A DNA stretch of 15,737 bases from Bacteroidota bacterium (GTDB lineage: Bacteria; Bacteroidota; Rhodothermia; Rhodothermales; Rubricoccaceae): NCBI GenBank assembly GCA_022564455.1, contig JADFLK010000007.1, positions 1-15,737 of the forward strand, given 5' to 3'. Within the stretch, counting starts at the first letter, position 1; every line of letters begins with the position of its first letter. The notes beneath the pieces are model-generated. The model ran no database searches. It had not been told where the DNA came from and saw only the letters and a list, made by a program, of their open reading frames with translations. The translations under genes were made by a program, and so were the position numbers. This document shows, piece by piece, positions 6,825-14,948 of the stretch.

Positions 6825-7847
6825 TTACCGGGGCGATCGTATCCGGTCCAGCACGCGCAGCACGGGATGCGAGACGTGGCGAACGAGGAAATACGAGCGT
6901 AGTTCGGTACCATACTTCCGCTTGAATTCAGCTACGGAGGGTACATTGGCGCCGGTAAAATCGAGCGAGGTGATGCCATCCTGTTTCAGCCTGGGCACAA
7001 CGTCCGCGAGCAGCACGCCCATAGCCGGCCCGGGTTTGCTTCCGGCAATCCAGTAATGCGCGGTTTGCCCGTCGTGGGCGATAATGGCGACAGCTTCCGG
7101 TGAGGATTCTCCGTGTCGTGTAGCAGCGAACACGCGGACGAGGCCGTCCTGCGTTAGCCTCCGGACCAGCGCTGTCAGCGTGCTTCTTGGCAGCCCCAGC
7201 GCCTTTTTCTTGCGCTCGTAGCTGGCTTCCATAAGCTCGATTCCCACCTCGGCGTGCTGCTGATCCTCCTCAACCCGGAATCGCTCGGCCTCCGTCCGAA
7301 TCGTGTAACGAACAGATTTTGACCACGTTGCTACTGGATCATCCACGGTGAGATCGGCGACCTGGGTGTAGCGTGGCGTAACGGTCCAGCCCGCCCACGC
7401 AAACGGACGCGCATCGGTAATGGATGGGTGGAGTTGTAGCGTAACCTGATCGTACGTGTCGGTAAGCCCGCGCAGCAGCACATCCAATGGGGAACGTCGT
7501 TGGTTAACCTCGGTCTCGTGGACTAGCTCGCTGAGAAGAGGGGAAAGCACCGGCGTCACGGGCGGCAACGCGGCTGCTTTGAACGGGCCACGCCGCTTCT
7601 CAAAAACAGGGATGGCCACCTGCCAGCCTTTTTCGTTCGTCACGGCAGCTACCTGTACAGGGTGTCCGAAAGCTCCACCGATTGCCTCGACAAAGAGCGG
7701 ATGGGCGAACACATTCCGCTGTGGGCTGATCTCCCACAGATCCAGATACGCCGCTCGCGCAGCGGCGTCGTCGAAAGTGAAGAACCGAGCGTTCAGAAGT
7801 GAGTCGGGTGAATCCGTGTAGCAGCCGGAAGATATGCCGCGCGACAT
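6825..7847 (-). CDS. FemAB-like GNAT acyltransferase
   Basis: This 340-residue soluble protein appears to have two GNAT-like halves, as in FemAB/BioF2-like proteins. The first half has FAHPLFVEAIGGAFGHPVQVAAV. The second has SVRYTIRTEAERF, MEASYERKKKALGLPRSTLTALVRRL, HYWIAGSKPGPAMGVLLADVVPRL and LDFTGANVPSVAEFKRKYGTEL. The last block, FDF-G-N-P--FK--FG in relatives, is characteristic. Relatives transfer acyl or aminoacyl groups onto peptidoglycan or exported polysaccharides, and the actual substrate here is unknown. No signal peptide or membrane helix is seen, so it should act in the cytoplasm. Gene position, first of the glycan trio and 33 bases after hslU, suggests cotranscription with the membrane protein and flippase. 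A good Shine-Dalgarno (GAGGAG) supports the ATG at 7845-7847. Confidence 0.82.
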   Translation of the reverse strand: MSRGISSGCYTDSPDSLLNARFFTFDDAAARAAYLDLWEISPQRNVFAHPLFVEAIGGAFGHPVQVAAVTNEKGWQVAIPVFEKRRGPFKAAALPPVTPVLSPLLSELVHETEVNQRRSPLDVLLRGLTDTYDQVTLQLHPSITDARPFAWAGWTVTPRYTQVADLTVDDPVATWSKSVRYTIRTEAERFRVEEDQQHAEVGIELMEASYERKKKALGLPRSTLTALVRRLTQDGLVRVFAATRHGESSPEAVAIIAHDGQTAHYWIAGSKPGPAMGVLLADVVPRLKQDGITSLDFTGANVPSVAEFKRKYGTELRSYFLVRHVSHPVLRVLDRIRSPR

Positions 7848-7851
7848 CAGA

Positions 7852-7857
7852 CTCCTC
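7852..7857 (-). promoter_or_regulatory. Ribosome binding site GAGGAG of the FemAB-like gene
   Basis: On the minus strand GAGGAG is followed by four bases, TCTG, and then the ATG at 7847. It is the clearest Shine-Dalgarno in the window and fixes this start. Most other genes here show weak or no such sequence. Confidence 0.65.
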
Positions 7858-7880
7858 GTAGCATTGCCAAATACGGCGCG

Positions 7881-9323
7881 TTACAGGATGTACTGGCTGA
7901 GGTCGTGGTTCTTGACAATCGAGTCCAGTCGCTCGTTTACGTAGGCCTCGTCGATCTCGATGGTGGTTGCGTCGAGGCCGTCCGGCAGCTCAAAGAGTAT
8001 CTCTTCGAGGAGGGTAGTCAGGATCGTATGGAGGCGACGTGCGCCAATATTTTCCACGTCTGCGTTTACAAGCGCCGCGATGTGCGCAATCTCGCGTACG
8101 GCGTCGTCCGTAAAATTAACTTCCACACCTTCCGAGCCGAAAAGTGCCTTGTATTGCTTAATGAGCGCATTTTTGGGGACGGTCAGGATTTGGTAGAAGT
8201 CGTCCTCCGTGAGGCTGTTCAGTTCCACGCGGATGGGGAAGCGGCCTTGCAGTTCCGGGATGAGGTCGCTGGGCTTGGCTGAGTGGAACGCGCCCGCGGC
8301 CACGAACAGGATGTGGTCGGTTTTCACCACGCCGTGCTTGGTCATGACGGACGAGCCTTCAACAATGGGCAGCAAATCCCGCTGGACGCCCTCGCGGCTC
8401 ACGTCCGGGCCACCGGATTTCGCCGTCGTACGCCCCGCCACCTTGTCGATCTCATCAATGAAAACGATCCCTGCCTGCTCCACGCGGCGGATGGCTTCGG
8501 TCTTGGCGGCCTCGTGGTCGATCAGCTTCTGGGCTTCTTCCTGAACGAGCAATTCGAGGGCTTCGTCCACCTTTACTCGGCGCTTCTTCTGGCGCTGGCC
8601 GCCCAGGTTGCCGAGCATGTCCTGCAGGTTGATGCCCATCTCTTCCAGGCCCATCGGTCCGAACATCTGCAGGGTGGGCGACTGGCTTTGGAATACATCG
8701 ATTTCAACCTCGCGGCCGTTGAGCTCGCCGTCGCGGAGCATCGTTCGGAAGCGCTCGCGAGTGCGGGCACGCAGGTCGTCGGATTCGTGGCCCGCGCCGT
8801 CTCCTTCGGAGGGCGACGGGAGGTTGAAGCCTGCACCCAGCGTTGGCCTCTGCTGCTTTTCAGTGCCCAACAGAACGTCCAGAAGCCGCTCTTCGGCACG
8901 TTCCTGGGCCTTCTCCACCACGCGTTCCGCCTGCGCCTCCTTCTCGTGCGTCACCGCCAGATCTACGAGGTCGCGAATCATGGACTCCACGTCGCGCCCC
9001 ACGTAGCCGACTTCGGTGAACTTGGTCGCTTCTACCTTGATGAACGGCGCATCGGCCAGTTTCGCCAGCCGCCGGGCGATCTCCGTTTTGCCTACGCCCG
9101 TCGGCCCGATCATGATAATATTGTTGGGCATGATCTCGTCCCGCATGTCCTCCGGCGCGTTGAGGCGTCGCCACCGGTTGCGGAGGGCGATGGCGACGCT
9201 CTTCTTGGCATTGTCCTGGCCGATGATGTATTTGTCCAACTCAGCGACAATCTGGCGCGGTGTCAGTTCGCGGTCGGCTGTCTCAAGTTCGGGGTGAACC
9301 GAGATGGATTCAGTTTCAGGCAT
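7881..9323 (-). CDS. hslU: ATP-dependent protease ATPase subunit HslU
   Basis: HslU is the AAA+ unfoldase that feeds proteins into the HslV peptidase in the cytoplasm. With the ATG at 9321-9323 it has 480 residues. Walker A GPTGVGKT lies at 73-80, the pore loop GYVGRD at 106-111, the I-domain at about 125-270, Walker B IVFIDE at 286-291, and the sensor-2 arginines in GARRLH at 427-432. The C-terminal DLSQYIL corresponds to the tail that docks into HslV pockets (E. coli ends SRFIL). The I-domain has a Gly/Ser/Asp-rich stretch at about 163-182, which may be a species-specific loop. The frame extends to a TTG at 9359, but MPETES is the better start. The NYN gene separates it from hslV. The start lacks a Shine-Dalgarno. 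Confidence 0.97.
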   Translation of the reverse strand: MPETESISVHPELETADRELTPRQIVAELDKYIIGQDNAKKSVAIALRNRWRRLNAPEDMRDEIMPNNIIMIGPTGVGKTEIARRLAKLADAPFIKVEATKFTEVGYVGRDVESMIRDLVDLAVTHEKEAQAERVVEKAQERAEERLLDVLLGTEKQQRPTLGAGFNLPSPSEGDGAGHESDDLRARTRERFRTMLRDGELNGREVEIDVFQSQSPTLQMFGPMGLEEMGINLQDMLGNLGGQRQKKRRVKVDEALELLVQEEAQKLIDHEAAKTEAIRRVEQAGIVFIDEIDKVAGRTTAKSGGPDVSREGVQRDLLPIVEGSSVMTKHGVVKTDHILFVAAGAFHSAKPSDLIPELQGRFPIRVELNSLTEDDFYQILTVPKNALIKQYKALFGSEGVEVNFTDDAVREIAHIAALVNADVENIGARRLHTILTTLLEEILFELPDGLDATTIEIDEAYVNERLDSIVKNHDLSQYIL

Positions 9324-9357
9324 TTCGGGGGAGGTAGCGCGGGGGAGAACGCGGAGC

Positions 9358-9406
9358 AAAAATGCAGGAGACGCACGTGCCCGGCCTCTTCAGACCGGGC
9401 ACGTGC
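9358..9406 (-). terminator. Perfect 12-base-pair hairpin upstream of hslU
   Basis: GCACGTGCCCGG (9373-9384) and CCGGGCACGTGC (9395-9406) form a 12-pair perfect stem with a 10-base loop. Read leftward, five T (9362-9358) follow about 10 bases after the stem, so it resembles an intrinsic terminator for the NYN gene but with the T-run displaced. Each arm contains the 8-base palindrome GCACGTGC, so a protein-binding or RNA-stabilising role is also possible. It lies 50 to 83 bases upstream of the hslU start. Confidence 0.55.
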
Positions 9407-9454
9407 TGGCTTGGTCAATCAGTACGGAGGAACGTGTGCTGGGGTTCGCCCCTG

Positions 9455-10441
9455 TCAGGCTTCTTCCTCTACCGCTTCAACGGCTTCTTCTCCCTCTGCA
9501 CTTTGTTCACCATCGTCGTAGCTCTCTATTTCGCCGTACTCCGATTCAAACCGGGTACCGTCGAACGTTGTGCCTTGCTCGTCGAGTTCTTCCTTGATCT
9601 CGATAACGGTTGGGTGTTCGCCATTGACGATGAGGACGGTGTAGTCGTACGGCATGCCTCGGCGGCGTTCCAGGCGAACGGCGCCGCACTCCTCCAAATC
9701 GCCAATCAGCGACTTCGGATCGTGGTCGTCAATATCGCCGATCTCCTCCGAGAGTTTGCGGAGCAGCGGGGTTAGATAGACTTCGTCGTACTGGCCAAAG
9801 AACCGCTCAATGACCTCCAGCGCCTCGATATCGATGTCGTATGGTACGTCCTTTAGCTCCTCAAACTCGGTCGTGGCCTCGGGCGTCCGCTTCTCGTCTT
9901 CCTCGATCAAGTGCTCGCGGGCCGATTCGCTCAGTAACTCCGTAGCATCCACATAATCACCGGAGGCTGTATTCTCGAGCAGGTATTCCGACAGGTGGCC
10001 GCGGAAGGACACCATAATCACGCGGCGCCCCGCGGCCTGAAGCGCCTGCACGACCGGGGCATAGTCGCGGTCGCCCGAGAACAATACGACGGTGTCGGTT
10101 TCGGCCTGTGCATTCACGATGGACATTGCGTCGATGGCCAACTGGAGGTCGGTCGTGTTGCGGTTCATCGTGGAGGGCACGTAGAATGGCTGAATGCCGT
10201 GCAGGTAAAGCGCCCGCTGGACGTGGCGGATGTGTTCGTCGAGCCCGCCGAAGTCCGCGTAGGCAAAGCCGCGTGCGAGACGGATGCCCCGGGCCTCCAG
10301 CATCGCGCGCAGGTTCTCAATCATCTCTGCTGCGCTGTCGCCGGGCTGAGCCGGGTACTGAAGCCGGTGCTTGAGATAGTAGTACAGGTTCTGATAGTCG
10401 ATCAGGACCGTTGCGGATCGGGTAAACGTAGTTGTATTCAT
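9455..10441 (-). CDS. NYN-domain (LabA/DUF88) nuclease-like protein
   Basis: This 328-residue protein has an N-terminal NYN domain (about 8-168), a PIN-like fold found in RNases. The acidic metal-binding set looks complete: LIDYQN with Asp15, TTDLQLAIDAM with Asp98 and Asp104, and SGDRDY with Asp124 and Asp126. GRRVIMVSF and the DATELL end fit LabA-type proteins. After an acidic linker, residues about 203-275 look like a small helical or winged-helix domain (VIERFFGQYDEVYLTPLLRKL, then LIGDLEECGAVRLERRRG). That arrangement recalls LabA proteins with a C-terminal nucleic-acid-binding domain. The last 40 residues are strongly acidic. The RNA or DNA target is unknown. It lies 53 bases after hslV and about 130 before hslU. 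The ATG at 10439-10441 has no Shine-Dalgarno. Confidence 0.85.
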   Translation of the reverse strand: MNTTTFTRSATVLIDYQNLYYYLKHRLQYPAQPGDSAAEMIENLRAMLEARGIRLARGFAYADFGGLDEHIRHVQRALYLHGIQPFYVPSTMNRNTTDLQLAIDAMSIVNAQAETDTVVLFSGDRDYAPVVQALQAAGRRVIMVSFRGHLSEYLLENTASGDYVDATELLSESAREHLIEEDEKRTPEATTEFEELKDVPYDIDIEALEVIERFFGQYDEVYLTPLLRKLSEEIGDIDDHDPKSLIGDLEECGAVRLERRRGMPYDYTVLIVNGEHPTVIEIKEELDEQGTTFDGTRFESEYGEIESYDDGEQSAEGEEAVEAVEEEA

Positions 10442-10494
10442 TTCTTAGGTATGTTTAGTGGGTTGTTGTGTGGTTGAAAAGTGACTAGTCGTAT

Positions 10495-11097
10495 TTACGA
10501 GTCTTCGGCTACGAGCTTGGGCTCTGCCTCCAGTTCGAGAATGGTAAGTTCGTGGTTGGTGTAGATGCAGATGTCGGCGGCAATGTGGAGGCATTCCTCA
10601 ACGATTTCGCGCGCCGAAAGCTGTGGGCTGTGCTTGAGCATGGCGCGTGCTGCAGCAAGGGCGTAGGGCCCTCCTGACCCGATGGCGAGCACGTTGTCAT
10701 CCGGCTCAATCACATCGCCGGTGCCGGAAATGAGAAACAGTTGCTCGGAGTTGGCAACAGCCAATAGCGCTTCTAGGCGGCGTAGGTAGCGGTCAGTACG
10801 CCAGTCCTTGGCGAGTTCCACGGCGGAACGCGCCAGGTTGCCGCCGTAGCTCTGAAGCTTGTCCTCGAACCGCTCGAATAGCGTGAAGGCGTCGGCGGTG
10901 GCGCCTGCAAACCCGGCCAGGATCTTTCCGTCGTGCAGCGGCCGTACTTTTCGAGCCTTGTGCTTCAGCACCGTGTCCTTTATCGTGGCCTGCCCGTCGG
11001 AACCGAGTGCGACCCTGCCATTGTGGATGACGCCCAAGACCGTGGTGGAGCGGATACGGGCAGACCGTGTTGCTATCGGAGAGTGCAAAATCCTCAA
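10495..11097 (-). CDS. hslV: ATP-dependent protease peptidase subunit HslV
   Basis: HslV forms the double-ring threonine peptidase chamber served by HslU. The blocks [77 protein letters not shown] and ICIYTNH match throughout. By alignment to the E. coli start (MTTIVSVRRNG) the catalytic threonine is the first of the TT pair, residue 18 here. The frame has no ATG start: the first options are TTG at 11097 (used here) and TTG at 11088. Upstream a TAG closes the frame. So the mature enzyme would need removal of a leader of about 14 to 17 residues, [17 protein letters not shown], or uses an unrecognised start. GAGGA just upstream of the second TTG may favour that one. Confidence 0.93.
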   Translation of the reverse strand: MRILHSPIATRSARIRSTTVLGVIHNGRVALGSDGQATIKDTVLKHKARKVRPLHDGKILAGFAGATADAFTLFERFEDKLQSYGGNLARSAVELAKDWRTDRYLRRLEALLAVANSEQLFLISGTGDVIEPDDNVLAIGSGGPYALAAARAMLKHSPQLSAREIVEECLHIAADICIYTNHELTILELEAEPKLVAEDS

Positions 11098-11363
11098 TGT
11101 CTATAAGTAATGATTCTATCGAACCGAATCGGATGTCCTGCTTCGAACGAACTGCTTCAAACGCTACGTGTGTGGGACGACTGGGCAATCGGAATTAGCG
11201 GAGGTAGAGTCAATGCCGCGATTCTTGCCCGTGATTTCTGAAACGCAAGATACACTAGCCGAAGGATTCAGGATAGGTGGAAATACAAGAGAAGAAGTGC
11301 GCCGTGCAGGCCGTGACCGGTGAGGTTTTGCCACGGATGTTGTCGCGAACCCCTGCTCCGGCG
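11098..11363 (-). other. Gap between dacB and hslV, presumed hslV promoter region
   Basis: These 266 bases hold no credible gene. A minus-strand TATCTTGCG at about 11244-11252 resembles the Bacteroidota -7 element TAnnTTTG with one mismatch, but no -33 partner is clear. No strong terminator after dacB is seen. Only a 5-base stem, CCGTG with CACGG, lies near 11311-11336. Confidence 0.35.
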
Positions 11364-12884
11364 CTATCGGCCCGCGAAGTCTGCCAGTAGTTCCACCACG
11401 TCGTCTTGCGCCTCGCTCACGCGGCTCGTGCGCGTTGCGTAGTGGTTGCAGAGGATGGAAAACGCGAGGCGGTTGCCGGACGCCGCCGTCACGTAGCCTG
11501 AGAGCGTCCGCACGCCGTTGATGTAGCCGGTCTTCGCACGGACGTTGCCGCGGGCGTCGCCGCTCGGGTAGCGCCCGGACAGGGTACCGCTATGGCCGCC
11601 GAGTGGTAACGAATCGTAGAAGGCTGTGCGTACGGAAGAGTCTGAGTGCGTGTGCATGTAGCTGAGCAAAGCCACCAGTGCTTGTGGTGTTACGCGGTTC
11701 ATAAACGATAGGCCGGAGCCGTCTACCATCTGCAACTCATCCTCGCTGATGCCCGCTTCGGTCAGCATGGAGCGCATGGCCCGGACTCCAGCCTCCACGG
11801 AGCCCGGCTCGGCCTCGCTGCCGTGGTAGCGGTGGACGCCGAGCGTGCGGAGGAGGTGCTCCGCGAAAAGGTTGATGCTCTTCCGATTGGTGACCTCGAC
11901 AATCTCCGCCAGCAAAGGAGACGTTGCCGAGGCTACCCGATCCAGTTGCAGGTAGCTCGGAGGCGAGGGGAGGTCGTCCGCGTCTATGGCGCGGCCTTCC
12001 ACGCCGATACCTTCCTGGAGGAGCACTAGACGCAGCATGTGGGCGGCGTACTGCGTGGGATTGTGAATGGCGAGAGCCTCGGTATCTCTCCTCCCCGCAG
12101 CAACTTCCGTGGTGATGGTAAACCGGTTGCCGCTGAGTTCGCGAGCGTAGCCTTCGTGGGTAGAGCGCCCGGATGTCAGCGTTCGGCTCTGGTTGTCAAC
12201 GCGGATGTAATCGGTTTGGATGGGCAGCCACGAAACAGCCGCCCGGCTACCCGGTGACGTACCACGCACCGTCATGTTGATCGTGCCTTCGTGGAACGTG
12301 AGCCCGCTGGTCTCCGCGCCGTAGTCGTACACGAAGTCATCCCACGCCCAGCCAAGCCCATATGGTACGTCATCGAACACGTTGTCATCCCCAATCACAT
12401 TTCCTGTAATGCGGGTGACGCCTCGGCTTTTTAACGCATCAGCCCATCGCCGGAAAACCCCCAGCGGATCGTCGTTGCCAAAGCGCGTACTGCCGAGCGT
12501 CGGATCCCCCGAACCCCTGATAATGAGGTCGCCGACCAGTGTAGTACCCCGAACCTCGCCATCGAAGTAGAGCCCGGTTGTGTACCGGAAGTCGGGGCCG
12601 AGGCCATCCAGCGCGGCGGCCGTCGTAATCAGTTTAAGATTGGAGGCCGGGAGAAAGCGTTTGTCCGCGTTGCGGGCGTAAACCGTTCGCCCGGTCTCCA
12701 GATCAACGGCCAACACGCCCCAGAAGGCTTCCTCGAAAGCGGCCGCGTCGAGCACCGCGTCGATGCGGCGGGCCAGATCCTCCGGGGTCGTCGTGCGCTG
12801 GGCGTGGGCCGAAACGCAAACCAGAAAAGCGAGAACGAAGAGATTTAAACGGTGCACGCGATGAAATGTGGGAGAACAGAGCAT
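11364..12884 (-). CDS. dacB: D-alanyl-D-alanine carboxypeptidase/endopeptidase, PBP4 type (S13)
   Basis: This periplasmic penicillin-binding protein trims the terminal D-alanine or cuts cross-bridges in peptidoglycan. It has 506 residues. A signal peptide at about 1-29 ends in AHAQ. The three active-site motifs are SNLK (nucleophile Ser81, Lys84), SIN (336-338) and KTG (451-453). Motif spacing with a large insertion between SxxK and SxN, including GDLIIRGSGDPTLG and WAWDDF, is that of DacB/PBP4. Length is normal. The ATG at 12882-12884 lies one base after the mreC stop, so it is very likely translated from the same mRNA as mreC, which ties its role to wall elongation. The C-terminal half ends in VVELLADFAGR. 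Confidence in family and start is high. Confidence 0.95.
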   Translation of the reverse strand: MLCSPTFHRVHRLNLFVLAFLVCVSAHAQRTTTPEDLARRIDAVLDAAAFEEAFWGVLAVDLETGRTVYARNADKRFLPASNLKLITTAAALDGLGPDFRYTTGLYFDGEVRGTTLVGDLIIRGSGDPTLGSTRFGNDDPLGVFRRWADALKSRGVTRITGNVIGDDNVFDDVPYGLGWAWDDFVYDYGAETSGLTFHEGTINMTVRGTSPGSRAAVSWLPIQTDYIRVDNQSRTLTSGRSTHEGYARELSGNRFTITTEVAAGRRDTEALAIHNPTQYAAHMLRLVLLQEGIGVEGRAIDADDLPSPPSYLQLDRVASATSPLLAEIVEVTNRKSINLFAEHLLRTLGVHRYHGSEAEPGSVEAGVRAMRSMLTEAGISEDELQMVDGSGLSFMNRVTPQALVALLSYMHTHSDSSVRTAFYDSLPLGGHSGTLSGRYPSGDARGNVRAKTGYINGVRTLSGYVTAASGNRLAFSILCNHYATRTSRVSEAQDDVVELLADFAGR

Positions 12885-12885
12885 G

Positions 12886-13731
12886 TTACTCCGTCAGGGA
12901 TTCCCGAGCCTCTTCCCGAAGCTCTTCCCGCTCTCTGTCGGGTTCGGTGAGCAGCACGTACACGTAGTTCACCTGAGAAATCGGCGCGGCGGGCCTGAGG
13001 TAGATTGTGAAGTCGTTGCGCCCCCGGCGCGCGAATACGGAGTCCACCACACCCACGGGGATGCCCGCCGGGAAGATTTCACTGTAGCCGCTGGTCGTAA
13101 CGATCTGCCCTTTCTCCACGGGCTCGGTTTTGGGGACGTACTCCATCAGGAGGCGGTCGTAGTTGATGCCGTCCCACCGCACGATGCCGTCTTGCTGGAG
13201 CATGTCGATCGTGGCAGGGACTGCAAACTGGGTACTTTGATGGGGCATCACAATGCAATACCGCGCCGAGGTAAGGACCACCTTCCCGACAATGCCACGC
13301 TCGTCGATCACTGGCATGCCTTCCTCTACCCCATTTCGTCTGCCCACGTCCAGGGTGAGCAGGTTCTCCTGCCGGGTGATGTCCTTGGCCACGACACGTG
13401 CAGGAACACGTTGAATGGCCAATGTGTCGCTGAACGCAAGCAGCGAACGCAAGCGCTCATTTTCCGCGCGCGCCTCGCGGAGCCGGGCCACCTCGGTGGC
13501 TAGTTCGATCGTTTCCGCGCGGAGGCGGTCGTTCTCGCCAAGAGCGTGCGAGTATCGCTCGATGCCGGCGAACAGCCCCTCCACCCGTGCCGTAACGGCC
13601 AGGCTCGATGCCCGCACAGCCCGTAGCGTTGACCCATCGTGCTGCACGAGTACAATGATACTGGTGAGCAACAGCGCACCGAACAGCACCCACTCGCGGG
13701 TGCGTTCCCAGAGTTTGGCGGCGAGTGACAT
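12886..13731 (-). CDS. mreC: Rod shape-determining protein MreC
   Basis: MreC spans the inner membrane and links cytoplasmic MreB to periplasmic wall enzymes. It has 281 residues. One transmembrane helix lies at about 14-30 (WVLFGALLLTSIIVLVQ), a coiled coil at about 60-98 (NDRLRAETIELATEVARLREARAENERLR is its core), and the periplasmic beta domain follows. That domain has LLTLDVGRRNGVEEGMPVIDERGIVGKVV, SGYSEIFPAGIPVGVV and a final YVYVLLTEPDRE. The order and length match the family. The C-terminus is acidic and basic mixed (ELREEARESLTE). It is 71 bases after mreB, a gap filled by a repeat, and one base before dacB. Its start, MSLAAKLWERTREW, has no obvious Shine-Dalgarno. Confidence 0.95.
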   Translation of the reverse strand: MSLAAKLWERTREWVLFGALLLTSIIVLVQHDGSTLRAVRASSLAVTARVEGLFAGIERYSHALGENDRLRAETIELATEVARLREARAENERLRSLLAFSDTLAIQRVPARVVAKDITRQENLLTLDVGRRNGVEEGMPVIDERGIVGKVVLTSARYCIVMPHQSTQFAVPATIDMLQQDGIVRWDGINYDRLLMEYVPKTEPVEKGQIVTTSGYSEIFPAGIPVGVVDSVFARRGRNDFTIYLRPAAPISQVNYVYVLLTEPDREREELREEARESLTE

Positions 13732-13743
13732 GGCTGCGAAGTT

Positions 13744-13798
13744 CGTATTGCGTGGTTCGTAAGGACAAGGTCAACACGCAATACGGAATACGCAATAG
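13744..13798. repeat. Short inverted and direct repeat between mreB and mreC
   Basis: CGTATTGCGTG (13744-13754) and CACGCAATACG (13775-13785) are an 11-base perfect inverted repeat. A further partial copy, AATACGCAATA, follows directly at 13788-13798. The ACGCAATACG theme resembles short dispersed repeats that I recall from intergenic spaces of various bacterial genomes. It occupies most of the 71-base gap and could fold in the mreBC mRNA. Confidence 0.5.
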
Positions 13799-13802
13799 CA
13801 AG

Positions 13803-14813
13803 TCATTCGGAGAGAACCCGTTTGTACGTTTCGGGGTCTTCCAGTACCCGGCCTGTTCCACGCACGACAGCTGTGAGAGGATCTTCTGCTACGAAGACGG
13901 GCAGTTCGGTGCGCTCGCGGAGATAGACATCCATCCCCTTCAGGAGTGCACCGCCGCCGGTGAGCATGATGCCACGTTCGAGCACGTCGCCGCCCAGTTC
14001 GGGGGGCGTGGATTCCAGGGCGCGGACCACCGCCGCTGCGATCTGGTTGACAGGCGTACGGAGGGCATCGCGTACGTCCTCGCTCGAAACCGTTCGCGTT
14101 TTGGGAACGCCGGAAACGAGGTCGCGGCCCCTGACGGTCAGTTCCAGTTCGGGGTCGAGCTTGGTGGCGCTGCCGATCTCGCACTTTATCTTCTCGGCCG
14201 TACGCCATCCGATGAGCAGGTTGTGGTGCTTCTTGAAGTACTGCACGATGGCCTCGTCGATCTCATTGCCACCCACGCGGATCGCTTCGTCCACAACGAT
14301 CCCCGAGAGGGCGATGACGGCGACCTCGGTCGTGCCGCCACCGATGTCCACGACCATGTTGCCGACGGGGTCGGTGACGTTCAGCCCAATCCCAATAGCC
14401 GCAGCCATGGGCTCTTCGATCAGCTTGACCTCCTTCGCGCCGGCGTAGACGGCCGAATCCCGGACGGCGCGCTTCTCCACCTCGGTAATACCGCTCGGAA
14501 CGCAGATAACCATGCGCCGGATGCCGGCCATCCAGCCCGGGTGCACCCGCTTGATGAACCCTTTTATCAGGTGCTCCGCCACGTTGAAGTCTGCGATCAC
14601 GCCGTCGATAAGTGGCCAGATCGTTTCGATTTCCTTGTGCGTGCGCTCGTGCATTTGGAGCGCTTCGATGCCAATGGCCTCCACCTTACCGGTGGAGCGG
14701 TGGCGAGCTACGATGGACGGCTCATTGAGGACAATCCCCTTGTCCTTGATGTGGATGAGAGTGTTGACGGTGCCGAGATCGATGGCAATGTCGATCGAGA
14801 ACGGGTTAAACAC
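13803..14813 (-). CDS. mreB: Rod shape-determining protein MreB (bacterial actin)
   Basis: MreB forms membrane-bound filaments that guide wall synthesis. With the GTG at 14811-14813 it has 336 residues and starts MFNPFSIDIAIDLGTVNTLI, as in the family. Phosphate loop 1 is DLGTVNTL (12-19), phosphate loop 2 VVDIGGGTTEVAVI (154-167), and EEPMAAAIG (133-141) carries the conserved Glu of the actin fold. The helix that binds the membrane and the adenosine motif TGGGALLKGMD near the C-terminus are present. The open frame extends 20 codons up to another GTG at 14873, but that extension is not family-like. A few positions differ from common versions: RVGGNEIDEAIVQYFKK and GWRTAEKIKCEIGSA. mreC follows after 71 bases. 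No Shine-Dalgarno is seen. Confidence 0.96.
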   Translation of the reverse strand: MFNPFSIDIAIDLGTVNTLIHIKDKGIVLNEPSIVARHRSTGKVEAIGIEALQMHERTHKEIETIWPLIDGVIADFNVAEHLIKGFIKRVHPGWMAGIRRMVICVPSGITEVEKRAVRDSAVYAGAKEVKLIEEPMAAAIGIGLNVTDPVGNMVVDIGGGTTEVAVIALSGIVVDEAIRVGGNEIDEAIVQYFKKHHNLLIGWRTAEKIKCEIGSATKLDPELELTVRGRDLVSGVPKTRTVSSEDVRDALRTPVNQIAAAVVRALESTPPELGGDVLERGIMLTGGGALLKGMDVYLRERTELPVFVAEDPLTAVVRGTGRVLEDPETYKRVLSE

Positions 14814-14948
14814 CGGGTGCTGATGGGCTAGAGTTCCGAAAAAAGTGTGTTCGGAAGCTACTACCTTAACCACGTGGACAGGGTGGGGGAATGTGCCCCG
14901 CTCGCGAAGAAATGGGCGATCGTTATCGACAACTCCGCGTGTCGAGAC

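Noticed and set aside
8283..9521. A 412-codon plus-strand frame
   Set aside because: It is antisense to hslU, which has all AAA+ motifs. High GC content makes long antisense frames common.
13725..14831. A 368-codon plus-strand frame
   Set aside because: It lies antisense to mreB, whose actin motifs are clear. The product shows no family pattern.
14870..14877. CCACGTGG palindrome before mreB
   Set aside because: A single 8-base palindrome in GC-rich DNA is expected by chance. No second copy lies nearby.
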